64,000 nt of DNA from Sphingobacteriia bacterium (GTDB taxonomy: Bacteria; Bacteroidota; Bacteroidia; Chitinophagales; Chitinophagaceae). Under the pieces are notes generated by a model. It worked only from the letters and a program-made list of their open reading frames with translations. It ran no database searches and had not been told where the DNA came from. Within the stretch, counting starts at the first letter, position 1. Each line of letters begins with the position of its first letter. Positions 34,708 through 43,127 of the stretch are shown piece by piece. Made by a program: the position numbers and the translations under genes. Location: assembly GCA_947452295.1 (NCBI GenBank), contig CANGCK010000011.1, positions 1 to 64,000 of the forward strand. The letters run 5' to 3'.

Positions 34708-34719
34708 TATTCACCCACT
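34696..34719. terminator. Hairpin spanning the ends of two convergent genes
   Basis: AGTGGGTG and CACCCACT form an 8-bp GC-containing stem around an 8-nt loop. The TAA of the LutA-like gene lies in the loop, and the stop of rnr (minus strand, 34718-34720) begins in the right arm. There is no strong T run on either side, so it could be a weak bidirectional terminator or an mRNA 3'-end stabiliser. Confidence 0.55.
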
Positions 34720-36703
34720 ATTCGCCTATAACCCATTCATAATCTAATTGACGTTTTTCTAAATTCGCGGCAATTACACGTATTGATAATTTATCACCCA
34801 TTTTAAACGTTCTTCCACTTCTTCTTCCCACTAAACTATATTCACTTTCAATTAATCTAAAATCATCGAATTCACTTAAGCTTATTATACTTACTAATCC
34901 TTCGCACTTGTGTGCTACAGTTTCTACAAAAAAGCCAAAACTGGCAACACCACTTACCACTCCTTCAAAAACTTCTCCTACATGTGCTTTTAAAAATTCA
35001 ACCTGTTTGTATTTATTACCAGCCCTTTCACATTCCATTGCAGCACGTTCTCTTTCACTGCTGTGCTTACTCTTTTCTTCCATTTTTTTGTCGATTATTG
35101 GTTGACCTGCTAATACAGTTTCAAGTACACGGTGAACCAACACATCTGGATAACGACGTATAGGGGAAGTAAAATGGCAATAATGCTCAAAAGCCAAGCC
35201 GTAATGTCCTATATTTTCTGTTGTATAAACAGCTTTTGCCATTGTTCTAATACCTAGTTGTTCTAATACATGTTGTTCGGGTTTTCCATGTACATCAGCC
35301 AACATTGTATTGAAACTTTTTGCGATAGCTTGTGGAGTAGAAACATCAAAAACATGGCCATATTTCTTGGCATATTGAATAAATGGAGCAAGTTTCTCTT
35401 TATCGGGTTGATCATGTACCCTGTATGGAAATGGAATAGTTTTTTTATTAATATGAATTTTTGCTACATTTTCTGCTACTGTTCTATTTGCCAATAGCAT
35501 CAGCTCTTCAATTAATTGATGCGATTCTTTGCTTTCTTTAACAACAATGCCTATAGGTGTACCTTTTTCATCTAATTTAAACCTTACTTCTTGAGATGAA
35601 AAATTAATTGCACCTTTATTAAACCTGTTTTTTCTAAGTTTCTGTGAAATACTATTTAATAATAGGATGGCATCATCGTGTATTCCTTTTTTGGTTTCAA
35701 TAATTTCTTGAACATCTTCATAGGTAAATCGATGATCAGAATGAATGACTGTTTTACCTAACCAATACTGTTTTACCTCGCCATTGCCATTCATTTGAAA
35801 AATAGCAGAGAAGGTGAATTTATCTTCATGTGGTCTTAAAGAACATAATTCGTTCGATATTTTTTCAGGCAACATAGGGTTTACTCTATCAGGTAGATAC
35901 ACAGAAGTAGCTCTTTTATATGCTTCCTCATCCAATTCGGTATCAGGCAAAACATAATGGCTTACATCGGCAATATGTACACCAATTTCATATTTATCTT
36001 CCCCTAATTTTCTCAATGAAATAGCATCATCAAAATCCTTTGCGTCTACAGGGTCAATTGTAAAAGTAAGTATATCCCTGCAATCTCTACGTTTACTAAT
36101 TTCTTCAATAGACAATACTTCAGAAATATTATTCGCTTCTGCTAAAACAGCAGAAGGAAAACTTAATGGAAAACCAGCTTCTGCAAGAATTTCTTTCATT
36201 GCTGCATCATTCTCATTCTCTGCCAACAAGACACTTACTACCTTTCCTACTGGTTTTTTATCTTCCTTATCCCATTTAACCAATTGAACAACCACCCTAT
36301 CTTTATGTTTTGCGCCATTAATATCGGTTAATGGTATGTATAAATCGGGCATTGGTTTTTCGGTATCAGGTACAAAAAATGCATGGTGTGCCGACAATTG
36401 AATATGACCAACAAATTCTGTTTGTTTTCTCGAAACCACTTCTACAATTTTCCCTTCTTTCTTACCTGTGCGCTGGCTTTCTTTAATCACTTTTACCCGT
36501 ACAACGTCTCCATGTAATGCAGTACTAAAATCGTTTGGTCTAACCAGGATATCACCCGATTCATCGTTTACAATTACATAACCCATACCTGATCTAGTAA
36601 CATCCAGCGATCCTTTTATTGTTTGAACGGCTATTGTTTTGGCCTTTTGTTTTTGTTTTGATTTTTGTTTAGGCTGTGTTTTAGACTTATCTTTTTTCTT
36701 CAT
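34718..36703 (-). CDS. rnr: Ribonuclease R
   Basis: A 661-residue RNase II/R family exoribonuclease. The order is a Lys-rich N-terminus (about 1-30), cold-shock domains ('LDVTRSGMGYVIVNDESGD'), the RNB catalytic domain with the Asp cluster 'TIDPVDAKDFDDAISLRK', and 'VHIADVSHYVLPDTELDEEA', 'YRVHDQPDKEKLAPF' and 'HFTSPIRRYPDVLVHRVLE', then the S1 domain ('EGVVSGVASFGFFVETVAHK'). It degrades structured RNA 3' to 5' with Mg2+. The N-terminal helix-turn-helix of E. coli RNase R is replaced by the basic tail. It is the last gene of the 5-FCL-lpxK-rnr operon and overlaps lpxK by 4 nt. Confidence 0.96.
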   Translation of the reverse strand: MKKKDKSKTQPKQKSKQKQKAKTIAVQTIKGSLDVTRSGMGYVIVNDESGDILVRPNDFSTALHGDVVRVKVIKESQRTGKKEGKIVEVVSRKQTEFVGHIQLSAHHAFFVPDTEKPMPDLYIPLTDINGAKHKDRVVVQLVKWDKEDKKPVGKVVSVLLAENENDAAMKEILAEAGFPLSFPSAVLAEANNISEVLSIEEISKRRDCRDILTFTIDPVDAKDFDDAISLRKLGEDKYEIGVHIADVSHYVLPDTELDEEAYKRATSVYLPDRVNPMLPEKISNELCSLRPHEDKFTFSAIFQMNGNGEVKQYWLGKTVIHSDHRFTYEDVQEIIETKKGIHDDAILLLNSISQKLRKNRFNKGAINFSSQEVRFKLDEKGTPIGIVVKESKESHQLIEELMLLANRTVAENVAKIHINKKTIPFPYRVHDQPDKEKLAPFIQYAKKYGHVFDVSTPQAIAKSFNTMLADVHGKPEQHVLEQLGIRTMAKAVYTTENIGHYGLAFEHYCHFTSPIRRYPDVLVHRVLETVLAGQPIIDKKMEEKSKHSSERERAAMECERAGNKYKQVEFLKAHVGEVFEGVVSGVASFGFFVETVAHKCEGLVSIISLSEFDDFRLIESEYSLVGRRSGRTFKMGDKLSIRVIAANLEKRQLDYEWVIGE

Positions 36704-37785
36704 GATTCTGGATTAAAGGTGAAATTGCGTACAAAGTTCACCAGCATTTTGTCGAATTGAGGGCCTTCATTAAATAAAAACAGAGGGCTTATTGGGATTA
36801 CAAATAAAGGGATATTGGCTAATTCATCTTTAAATTTAATTAACCTAACTGCATCCTTTTCTGTAGTTAAAATAATTTTATTGGGTTCCTGTATTGTTTC
36901 GAAATATTGAACAATTTCTTTTAAGTCATCAATAGTAAATATATGATGATCCGAAAAATCAAGTTGATAATAAGTTTGAGTATTTTTTAATAAAAAATCT
37001 TTTAAAGGTTTAGGATTGGCAATACCACATACCAATAAAACTTCATCTTCCTGCGTAATTTTATGTGTAACAGCATGATCGTAAATATGATATGGTATGC
37101 CATATTTTATGGTTGTAAAAAATACTTTCTGGTGAGGAAGGGCTTTTAATTCTGTTAAAACGGTTTCTTTTTTATTTAAACTAAGATCAGCGGGACACTT
37201 AGTAACTACAATAACATCGGCTTTATTGGCAGATACTTTTTCATCTCTAAGATCGCCAGTAGGTAAAAAGAAATCATGCACATATAAATTTCTGTAATCA
37301 GAAAGCAGAATATTAAATCCAGCATTTACTGTTCTGTGTTGATATGCGTCATCTAAAATAATGGCTTGTAAATCCGGGCAATCTTGTAACAAATAAGGTA
37401 TTGCCACAATTCGTTCCTCGCCCACTGCAACAGAAATATTGGGATGTTTTAAATAAAATTGCATCGGCTCATCCCCTATTTCAACAGCTGTAGTATATTC
37501 ATTAGCGAGTGCATATCCTTTTGTTTTTCGTTTATACCCTCTACTTAAAGTAGCAATTTTGAAATCAGGTTCCAACAAATTAATCAGGTATTCTACCATA
37601 GGCGATTTACCTGTTCCACCAACAGCTAAATTTCCTACACAAATGATGGGGAAATTAAAATGTGATGAAGCAAACCATTTTTTATCGAAACATTTGTTTC
37701 TAAATTTTACAATTAAACCATAAAGTACAGCAAATGGCAGTAATAAAACACGAAATGATTTTAAAAAAATTGACCTAGAATTCAT
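36700..37785 (-). CDS. lpxK: Tetraacyldisaccharide 4'-kinase (lipid A)
   Basis: A 361-residue kinase. The N-terminus is membrane-associated ('FRVLLLPFAVLYGLIVKF'), followed by the P-loop 'VGNLAVGGTGKSPMVEYLI' at about residues 50-68, then 'LSRGYKRKTKGYALANEY', 'DEPMQFYLK' and 'IILDDAYQHRTVNAGFNILL' with the catalytic DDAxQH motif. 'IILTTEKDAVRLI' is a further family mark. LpxK adds the 4' phosphate to the tetraacyl disaccharide to make lipid IVA on the inner face of the inner membrane. It overlaps rnr by 4 nt and the 5-FCL gene by 11 nt. Consistent with a Gram-negative LPS maker. Confidence 0.95.
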   Translation of the reverse strand: MNSRSIFLKSFRVLLLPFAVLYGLIVKFRNKCFDKKWFASSHFNFPIICVGNLAVGGTGKSPMVEYLINLLEPDFKIATLSRGYKRKTKGYALANEYTTAVEIGDEPMQFYLKHPNISVAVGEERIVAIPYLLQDCPDLQAIILDDAYQHRTVNAGFNILLSDYRNLYVHDFFLPTGDLRDEKVSANKADVIVVTKCPADLSLNKKETVLTELKALPHQKVFFTTIKYGIPYHIYDHAVTHKITQEDEVLLVCGIANPKPLKDFLLKNTQTYYQLDFSDHHIFTIDDLKEIVQYFETIQEPNKIILTTEKDAVRLIKFKDELANIPLFVIPISPLFLFNEGPQFDKMLVNFVRNFTFNPES

Positions 37786-38341
37786 AAATATTATTCGGAG
37801 TAATTCCTATTGTTAAAGGTATATCAAATTCATGGGTATCTGTAATCTTATCAACCGGTTCGAAATAAGAAAATCCTATTAAAGACACATTATCCCTGCA
37901 TTGGGTTAAAAATCTGTCGTAATACCCTTTACCATAACCAACTCTATAACCAATTTTGTCGAAAATTAAGAGTGGTACCAATACCAGGTCTATTTCAATA
38001 GGGTCAATAATTTTGCCCTCAATTGGTTCTGTAATGCCCAAAGAATTGGTAGTAAATATTGTATCACTGTTGGTACAAATCCCTTCCATGTTATTTTGAT
38101 CTACAATTTTGGGGTATACCAATGATAAATTTGGGAGCATATGATTTAAATACCGGGTAAAAAGATGCGTATTGGGCTCAATTTGATGGGCAATTGGCCA
38201 ATATGACATAACAGTATTAATGGCTGAAAAGTTAAATTGCTGAAATTGTATTAATAATAAATCATCATTAATTAGTTGTTCTTTATCTGTAAGAGCATTA
38301 CGTCTGTTTTTGTAATCGGAACGTAAAGAAACTTTATCCAT
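37775..38341 (-). CDS. 5-formyltetrahydrofolate cyclo-ligase
   Basis: A 188-residue protein (YgfA/Fau type). It has the N-terminal 'LRSDYKNRRNALTDKEQ' and the C-terminal family signature 'LVPLLIFDKIGYRVGYGKGYYDRFL' (shown here only as family match; the G-x-G-K-G-Y-Y-D-R-F core is the substrate and ATP loop). It converts 5-formyl-THF to 5,10-methenyl-THF with ATP. The ORF track starts at 38377; the ATG at 38341 ('MDKVSLRSDY') is the better family start. It is the first gene of the operon that ends with rnr. Confidence 0.9.
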   Translation of the reverse strand: MDKVSLRSDYKNRRNALTDKEQLINDDLLLIQFQQFNFSAINTVMSYWPIAHQIEPNTHLFTRYLNHMLPNLSLVYPKIVDQNNMEGICTNSDTIFTTNSLGITEPIEGKIIDPIEIDLVLVPLLIFDKIGYRVGYGKGYYDRFLTQCRDNVSLIGFSYFEPVDKITDTHEFDIPLTIGITPNNIYEF

Positions 38342-38421
38342 GAATGTTGGCTGAAAATTTATACTGCAAAATACCAAAAAGAGTTATGAAACAATAAAAA
38401 CCATTCATAATATTGAATAAA

Positions 38422-38445
38422 TAAAAAAAGCCCTTACGGGCTTTT
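38422..38445 (-). terminator. Rho-independent terminator of the 67-codon gene
   Basis: AAAAGCCC-TTAC-GGGCTTTT forms an 8-bp stem, and the minus strand continues with TTTTTTATTTATT. The stop of the small gene (38450) is 5 nt upstream. It separates the small gene from the 5-FCL operon. Confidence 0.88.
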
Positions 38446-38449
38446 CATA

Positions 38450-38653
38450 TTAGAAGTTCGATTTAAATTGCAAATTTGCCGATTTCATGGATTTATGTAT
38501 TTTCCATAAATCTACTACTTTAATTGATTTTTGTTGAATTGCAGCAGTTCTTTTGAACACATCTGTAGCCAATGTTTCCTTTACTTCATTTGTTAACTCT
38601 TTCAATAATGCACTGTCGATTTGTACAATACCGGGCATAATTTCACCTTTCAT
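38450..38653 (-). CDS. Small conserved-looking protein of unknown function (67 aa)
   Basis: A 67-residue basic protein. The start is the ATG at 38653 ('MKGEIMPGIVQ'), with another ATG five codons on and a GTG three codons earlier. It has a helical, charged middle ('ELTNEVKETLATDVFKR') and ends 'DLWKIHKSMKSANLQFK'. No signal peptide or membrane segment. I do not recognise the family. The unit is monocistronic: a consensus promoter about 120 nt upstream, a structured leader, and an intrinsic terminator right after the stop. This supports a real, probably well-expressed gene. RNA-level or DNA-binding roles are possible but not shown. Confidence 0.7.
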   Translation of the reverse strand: MKGEIMPGIVQIDSALLKELTNEVKETLATDVFKRTAAIQQKSIKVVDLWKIHKSMKSANLQFKSNF

Positions 38654-38770
38654 ATTATTCACTTTTAAAATTTACTAAATTCTGGAGCAGGTAGTTGTAA
38701 TTTGTGCAATCGTTGGTGGGGTATGGCTTTTCTATCTACCTAGATTTTAAAATCTTTTTTTGCTCTTGAA
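38654..38770 (-). promoter_or_regulatory. Structured 5' leader of the 67-codon gene
   Basis: The leader is about 115-120 nt from the predicted start to the ATG. It contains an inverted repeat, AGGTAG at 38689-38694 and CTACCT at 38736-38741, and a palindrome GATTTTAAAATC at 38743-38754. This could be a cis-regulatory RNA or simply a long leader. No known riboswitch is recognised. Confidence 0.45.
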
Positions 38771-38773
38771 GTT

Positions 38774-38806
38774 GCAAAGGTAATACAATATTAAATCTCC
38801 TCAAAA
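38774..38806 (-). promoter_or_regulatory. Bacteroidota-type promoter of the 67-codon gene
   Basis: On the minus strand TTTTG, 19 nt of spacer, then TACCTTTGC, matching TTG-N19-TAnnTTTG. It points to the small gene at 38450-38653 and sits next to a short divergent region before the CrtA-like gene. Confidence 0.72.
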
Positions 38807-38873
38807 TGTATTTAAATAAAATTTGATAAAGAAAAGTTAAGGCTTGATTTATAGAGATTGCTTACTTTCGAAG

Positions 38874-39569
38874 ATGATTACTACACTAACCATTGTAAGG
38901 TATCCCAAATTTTTTGGCTGGGCTGGTTTTTTATCAATGGCCATATTTAGATTACCACTTTGGTTGAATAAAGAGATAAATTTTTGGAAATTAATGGGCT
39001 GTGGGAAAAATGGCACATTCGATAAAATACCCGACTTGCAACAATGGGCTGTATTAACTATTCATAATACTAACCAATTAGATGATACAGCTTTGCCCTT
39101 ATTGATTAACAAATGGTGGGATATTTGGAAATGTGAAAAATGGACCATTAAAATGGAAGCCATAGAAGGGCACGGCACGTGGGACGGAAAAAAATGTTTT
39201 GGCAACTTAGCTAAACACACTGATTACGATGGCCCAATTGGTATTTTAACGAGGGCTACTATTCGATTGAATAAATTAAATAGATTTTGGGGTAATGTAG
39301 ATCATGTTGCAAAAAAAATGTTGCAAGCAGATGGTTTTATCACTTCTGTTGGTATTGGCGAAATCCCTTGGATAAAGCAAGCCACTTTTAGTATTTGGAC
39401 TGATAAAAAAACCATGAAAAACTTTGCATATCAAATGAAAGAACATGCCAGTGTAATACAACAAACGAGAAAAGAGAATTGGTACAGTGAAGATATGTTT
39501 GTTCGATTTAAAATAATTCAATCTATCGGTACATTAAACGGAATTTCATTATATCCAATAAATGCTTAA
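38874..39569 (+). CDS. Spheroidene monooxygenase (CrtA)-like protein
   Basis: A 231-residue protein from the ATG at 38874; the track starts at a TTG at 38844. It resembles spheroidene monooxygenase (CrtA), a heme enzyme that hydroxylates/ketolates carotenoids at C2. Supporting blocks are 'GPIGILTRATIRLNKL' , 'SVGIGEIPWIKQATFSIW' and 'KNFAYQMKEHASVIQQTRKE', then 'WYSEDMFVRFKII'. In CrtA proteins this ATFS(L/V)W...FAY...H...W(Y)SE.LFARF order is shared. A carotenoid substrate is possible in pigmented Bacteroidota, but no other crt genes are in the window. Function is inferred from weak-to-moderate similarity. Confidence 0.75.
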   Translation: MITTLTIVRYPKFFGWAGFLSMAIFRLPLWLNKEINFWKLMGCGKNGTFDKIPDLQQWAVLTIHNTNQLDDTALPLLINKWWDIWKCEKWTIKMEAIEGHGTWDGKKCFGNLAKHTDYDGPIGILTRATIRLNKLNRFWGNVDHVAKKMLQADGFITSVGIGEIPWIKQATFSIWTDKKTMKNFAYQMKEHASVIQQTRKENWYSEDMFVRFKIIQSIGTLNGISLYPINA

Positions 39570-39857
39570 ATTGCTGCATTATTATGCATCATTGCTCTAC
39601 TATATCTTTTTTAACAGCGCATTTAGCTTGGATTTACCGAGGATTAAATTCAATGCCCGATCATTAAGTACCTAATTCGTTTGGTTTTTTTCTTATCTCA
39701 TTCCATTACCCATAATTATTCTTACTCTATGAGCATAAATAATTATTGAATGTATTGATTGTGAAGATTTACATATTATTAATAAATATTGTCATCACTT
39801 AAATCATAATAATTTAATGATTGTGTATTAAGAAGTTGATTAAAAAAAGTAAAACAA
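39570..39857. other. 288-nt AT-rich intergenic region
   Basis: No ORF or RNA is supported here. It holds an AT-only inverted repeat, ATAATTATT at 39712-39720 and AATAATTAT at 39738-39746, with CTC/GAG in its loop. This is probably chance in AT-rich DNA but could be an operator for the arginine deiminase gene. No consensus promoter seen. Confidence 0.4.
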
Positions 39858-41285
39858 ATGAAAATTTTTGTAAGCTCAGAAATAGGCAGATTGAAAAGAC
39901 TGCTGGTGCATAGTCCTGATAGTGGTTTGGGAAAAGTAGTGCCCTCAAAAGCACAAGATTGGTTGTTTGAAGACATAGTTCATTTAGATACGATTCGAAA
40001 AAAAGAGTACGATTACTACACTAAAGTTTTACTTTATTTTTTAGACCCTGAAAAAATAAAAGGCAAACAAAAAGAAATAGATGCAACAACTTCGAACAGA
40101 TGTTTTTACAAACCCAATAATCCAAATTTTTTTCAATCTGATAAAGTAATTGAATTAGAATGGTTATTAGCAGAAGTTTTAAAAGACCATGAAATACGTT
40201 TAAAGTTAGTAGCATCGGTTTGTGCTATTGAAGGAAGTACCTATGAAGCACAAAAGGAATTAATGAATTATGAACCATCCGAATTGGCTAAAACATTTAT
40301 TTCAGGCACGTCAATCAATAAAGAATTAATATTTGCACCTATACCCAATTTTATATTTACTAGAGATATTGGCATCACTATTAAAGACCATATTTTACTG
40401 AATAAGCCTGCTAAGAAAGCAAGAACACGGGAAGCATTATTGGCTAGATATATCTTTTTTAATCACCCCTACTTTAATGAATACAAAGATAAAATCATAG
40501 AATTATCTGAAAGCAGTTTACATTTTTTATTACCGAAAGAAGAAGAAGAACAAAAAATAACTTTAGAAGGTGGTGATATTATGGTAGTTAGTGACAACCA
40601 TTTATTGGTTGGGATAAGTGAAAGAACTACATCCGAAGCAGCAGTTAAAATTACCAATACAATGTTTGAAATGGGATTAATGGATAAAGTTACCATTATT
40701 AAGATTCCAAAGAAAAGAGATTACATGCATATTGATACGGTATTTACTCAAGTAAAAAGAAATGTATGGGTTATGCTAGGGAATTTTTCGAGAAAATCAA
40801 TTAAACATGAAGATGAAAATATAATTGAGAAAATATTAGAAATAAAGAAAGAAGAAAAAATAAAGATCCTACAATTTCATAAGCACAATCCTGATAATCC
40901 AATTTCTTTTGAAAGCTTAGAAGATTTATTAATTGACATTAGTAAAATCGATTTGAAATGTACAGATGAAGTACAATTTATATTTTCTGGTAATAATGAA
41001 TTTCCATATAATGCAAGAGAACAATGGACAGATTCTTGTAATTTATTAGCACTAAAAGAAGGCGTTGTATTAGGGTATGATAGAAATGATAAAACAACAG
41101 AAGCATTTAAAAATGCAGGTTTCACTATTATTCATGTAAAAGACTTATTAACTCAATTAGAAGAAGGAATTATCACAACAGATTCGATAAAAGATACTTT
41201 TATTTTAATGCCTTCAGCAGAATTATCGCGTGCAAGAGGTGGTTTTCATTGTATGAGCATGCCTCTATGCAGAGAGTCAATCTAA
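39858..41285 (+). CDS. Arginine deiminase family protein
   Basis: A 475-residue guanidino-group modifying enzyme. The opening 'FVSSEIGRLKRLLVHSPDSG' and 'LFEDIVHLD' are typical of arginine deiminase. 'NFIFTRDIGITIKDHIL' carries the F-x-RD motif, 'ITLEGGDIMVVSDNHLLVGI' the EGGD substrate-binding block, 'YMHIDTVFTQV' the catalytic His, and 'RARGGFHCMSMPLCRE' the catalytic Cys. It is longer than ArcA of about 410 residues because of an extended middle. It would convert arginine to citrulline and ammonia in the cytoplasm. No arcB or arcC is nearby. The next gene, 10 nt on, is a related CtlX-type enzyme. Confidence 0.88.
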   Translation: MKIFVSSEIGRLKRLLVHSPDSGLGKVVPSKAQDWLFEDIVHLDTIRKKEYDYYTKVLLYFLDPEKIKGKQKEIDATTSNRCFYKPNNPNFFQSDKVIELEWLLAEVLKDHEIRLKLVASVCAIEGSTYEAQKELMNYEPSELAKTFISGTSINKELIFAPIPNFIFTRDIGITIKDHILLNKPAKKARTREALLARYIFFNHPYFNEYKDKIIELSESSLHFLLPKEEEEQKITLEGGDIMVVSDNHLLVGISERTTSEAAVKITNTMFEMGLMDKVTIIKIPKKRDYMHIDTVFTQVKRNVWVMLGNFSRKSIKHEDENIIEKILEIKKEEKIKILQFHKHNPDNPISFESLEDLLIDISKIDLKCTDEVQFIFSGNNEFPYNAREQWTDSCNLLALKEGVVLGYDRNDKTTEAFKNAGFTIIHVKDLLTQLEEGIITTDSIKDTFILMPSAELSRARGGFHCMSMPLCRESI

Positions 41286-41295
41286 AATATTAATT

Positions 41296-42210
41296 ATGCA
41301 ACATTGTTCAAATATATTAATGATACAACCAGTTCAATTTGGATTTAACCCAGAAACTGCTGTAAACAATAGCTTTCAACAACATTCTATTGAAAAAAAC
41401 ATACAAGAAAAAGCGTTAATGGAGTTCAATTCATTGGTGTCTATACTTACCGAACATCAAATAGATGTAACTGTAATAAAAGACACAGTTTTACCCCATA
41501 CTCCCGATTCGATTTTTCCCAACAACTGGATATCTTTTCATGAAGATGGAACAATATGTTTATTCCCAATGTTTGCAAAAAACAGAAGACAAGAACGGAA
41601 ACCATCCATCATACAAACAATTGATCGAAAATTTCTCATTCGTCAAACACTTGATTTTACTCATTACGAAAACGAGGAGCTATTTTTAGAAGGCACTGGT
41701 AGTATGGTATTAGACAGAGAAAATCGAATTGCCTATGCCTGTTTATCGAACAGAACACACCAAAAAGTATTTGATGATTTTTGTGAACAATTAAAATACC
41801 GCCCATTATCTTTTACTGCGAATGATGACCAACATATGCCCATCTATCATACCAATGTAATGATGTGTGTGGCCGATGAATACACTGTTATTTGCTTGGA
41901 TTCAATATCAAAAGAGGCGGAAAGAAATATGGTTAAAGAAAGTTTAGCAGCACACAATAAAAAAATAATTGAAATCAGCTACGCACAAATGAATTGTTTT
42001 GCAGGAAATATGTTGCAAGTTCATAATAAAGATGGTCAGCGATATTTAGTGATGTCATCGCAAGCATACCACTCCTTAAATAATGCACAAATTCAAGCAA
42101 TAGAACAATTTAATCCAATTTTACATGCCAATATAAACAATATAGAAATGAATGGAGGAGGAAGTGCAAGATGTATGATGGCAGAAATATTTTTGCCGTT
42201 AAAATCATAA
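41296..42210 (+). CDS. ctlX: Citrulline/arginine deiminase-related hydrolase (CtlX family)
   Basis: A 304-residue member of the arginine deiminase-related family (CtlX). 'ILMIQPVQFGFNPETAVNNS' is the family start, 'PDSIFPNNWISFHEDG' the conserved FPNNW block, 'LFLEGTGSMVLDRENRIAY' the EGTGS block, and 'NGGGSARCMMAEIF' the C-terminal Cys. CtlX proteins are proposed to hydrolyse citrulline, which would link directly to the product of the deiminase gene upstream: arginine to citrulline to ornithine. That coupling is inference from order (10-nt gap). It ends 6 nt inside the convergent RmlD-like gene. Confidence 0.87.
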   Translation: MQHCSNILMIQPVQFGFNPETAVNNSFQQHSIEKNIQEKALMEFNSLVSILTEHQIDVTVIKDTVLPHTPDSIFPNNWISFHEDGTICLFPMFAKNRRQERKPSIIQTIDRKFLIRQTLDFTHYENEELFLEGTGSMVLDRENRIAYACLSNRTHQKVFDDFCEQLKYRPLSFTANDDQHMPIYHTNVMMCVADEYTVICLDSISKEAERNMVKESLAAHNKKIIEISYAQMNCFAGNMLQVHNKDGQRYLVMSSQAYHSLNNAQIQAIEQFNPILHANINNIEMNGGGSARCMMAEIFLPLKS

Positions 42211-43089
42211 TCCGAAACTTTTTCTCACCCCTTCTTCAAACGAGTGCGGTTGATAATTTAATTCGTGAACCGCTTTTTGAATGGTCAAACCAGATTGTTT
42301 GGCTCTTCTTACTGGCTCTGGGAAACTAGTACTATCTACTTCGATAATTAATTGGCTATCTAGGTTTAATACTTTAGCTACTGTAAGCGCCATGGAATAA
42401 GGAGTACAGATGTCTTTACCCGCTAAATGATAAATTCCATATTTTTTCAAAACAATGATTTGGTAAATGCCCGCACAGATATCTTCAGCCCATGTAGGTG
42501 TTCTTTGTTGATCATTTACCACTTTAATGGCTTGGCCATTTTGCAGATTTTGTTGCACCCATTGTATAAAACTCATTCTTAGCCCCTCCCAAACAGCACC
42601 ATAGATAAATACGGGTCTTACAATTGTAAAATCTGTTAATACTTTTTTGATGATATTTTCTGCCATTAATTTAGATTCCCCATAAAAATTTAATGGATCT
42701 GGCAGCTGGTCCTCGTGATGAGGGCCATTTTCTCCAAAAATAAAGTCAGTTGAAATATGAATAAAGTGAATTGCATATTTTTTTACTAAATAAACTAGAT
42801 TTTCAGTTACGGTTACATTTTGTAGAATACATTTTTCCTGGTTATTATTACATTCGTCTGGTTTACTCATTGCTGCTGCATGAATTAATACATCTGGTTG
42901 GTGATTATGTATAAAATCAGCTACGGAACTAACGTTCGTTAGTTCTAAATCGTAATAAAAAATATTATTACTAAGGGGTATTTTTCGTGGGCCCCTAGAT
43001 ACAGCAATTGTTTGAAAACCTTTATCAGAAAGGAATACACATAAATGTTGGGCTAAAAATCCATTTGCTCCTGTCACCATTATTTTCAT
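42205..43089 (-). CDS. RmlD-like NAD(P)-dependent sugar-nucleotide reductase
   Basis: A 294-residue SDR. The N-terminus 'IMVTGANGFLAQHLCVFLSD' is the Rossmann motif; 'PDVLIHAAAMSKPDECNNNQ' and 'HISTDFIFGENGPHHEDQLP' are hallmarks of dTDP-4-dehydrorhamnose reductase (RmlD), and 'LNFYGESKLMAENIIKKV' has the YxxxK pair. 'GIYHLAGKDICTPYSMALTV' is also typical. The reaction would be reduction of a 4-keto sugar nucleotide, or a related step. No rmlA/B/C is beside it, so the real substrate is unsure; related SDRs also act on other substrates. It is divergent to pfkA. Confidence 0.83.
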   Translation of the reverse strand: MKIMVTGANGFLAQHLCVFLSDKGFQTIAVSRGPRKIPLSNNIFYYDLELTNVSSVADFIHNHQPDVLIHAAAMSKPDECNNNQEKCILQNVTVTENLVYLVKKYAIHFIHISTDFIFGENGPHHEDQLPDPLNFYGESKLMAENIIKKVLTDFTIVRPVFIYGAVWEGLRMSFIQWVQQNLQNGQAIKVVNDQQRTPTWAEDICAGIYQIIVLKKYGIYHLAGKDICTPYSMALTVAKVLNLDSQLIIEVDSTSFPEPVRRAKQSGLTIQKAVHELNYQPHSFEEGVRKSFGL

Positions 43090-43127
43090 GATACAATGCT
43101 ACAAAAAAACTTGTCAGTAATTACAAA

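Noticed and set aside
34718-38341. rnr, lpxK and 5-FCL as independent genes
   Set aside because: They overlap by 4 and 11 nt on the same strand with no terminator or promoter between them, so they are one operon.
39712-39746. AT-rich inverted repeat as a terminator
   Set aside because: The arms contain only A and T, so the hairpin would be very weak, and no T run follows.
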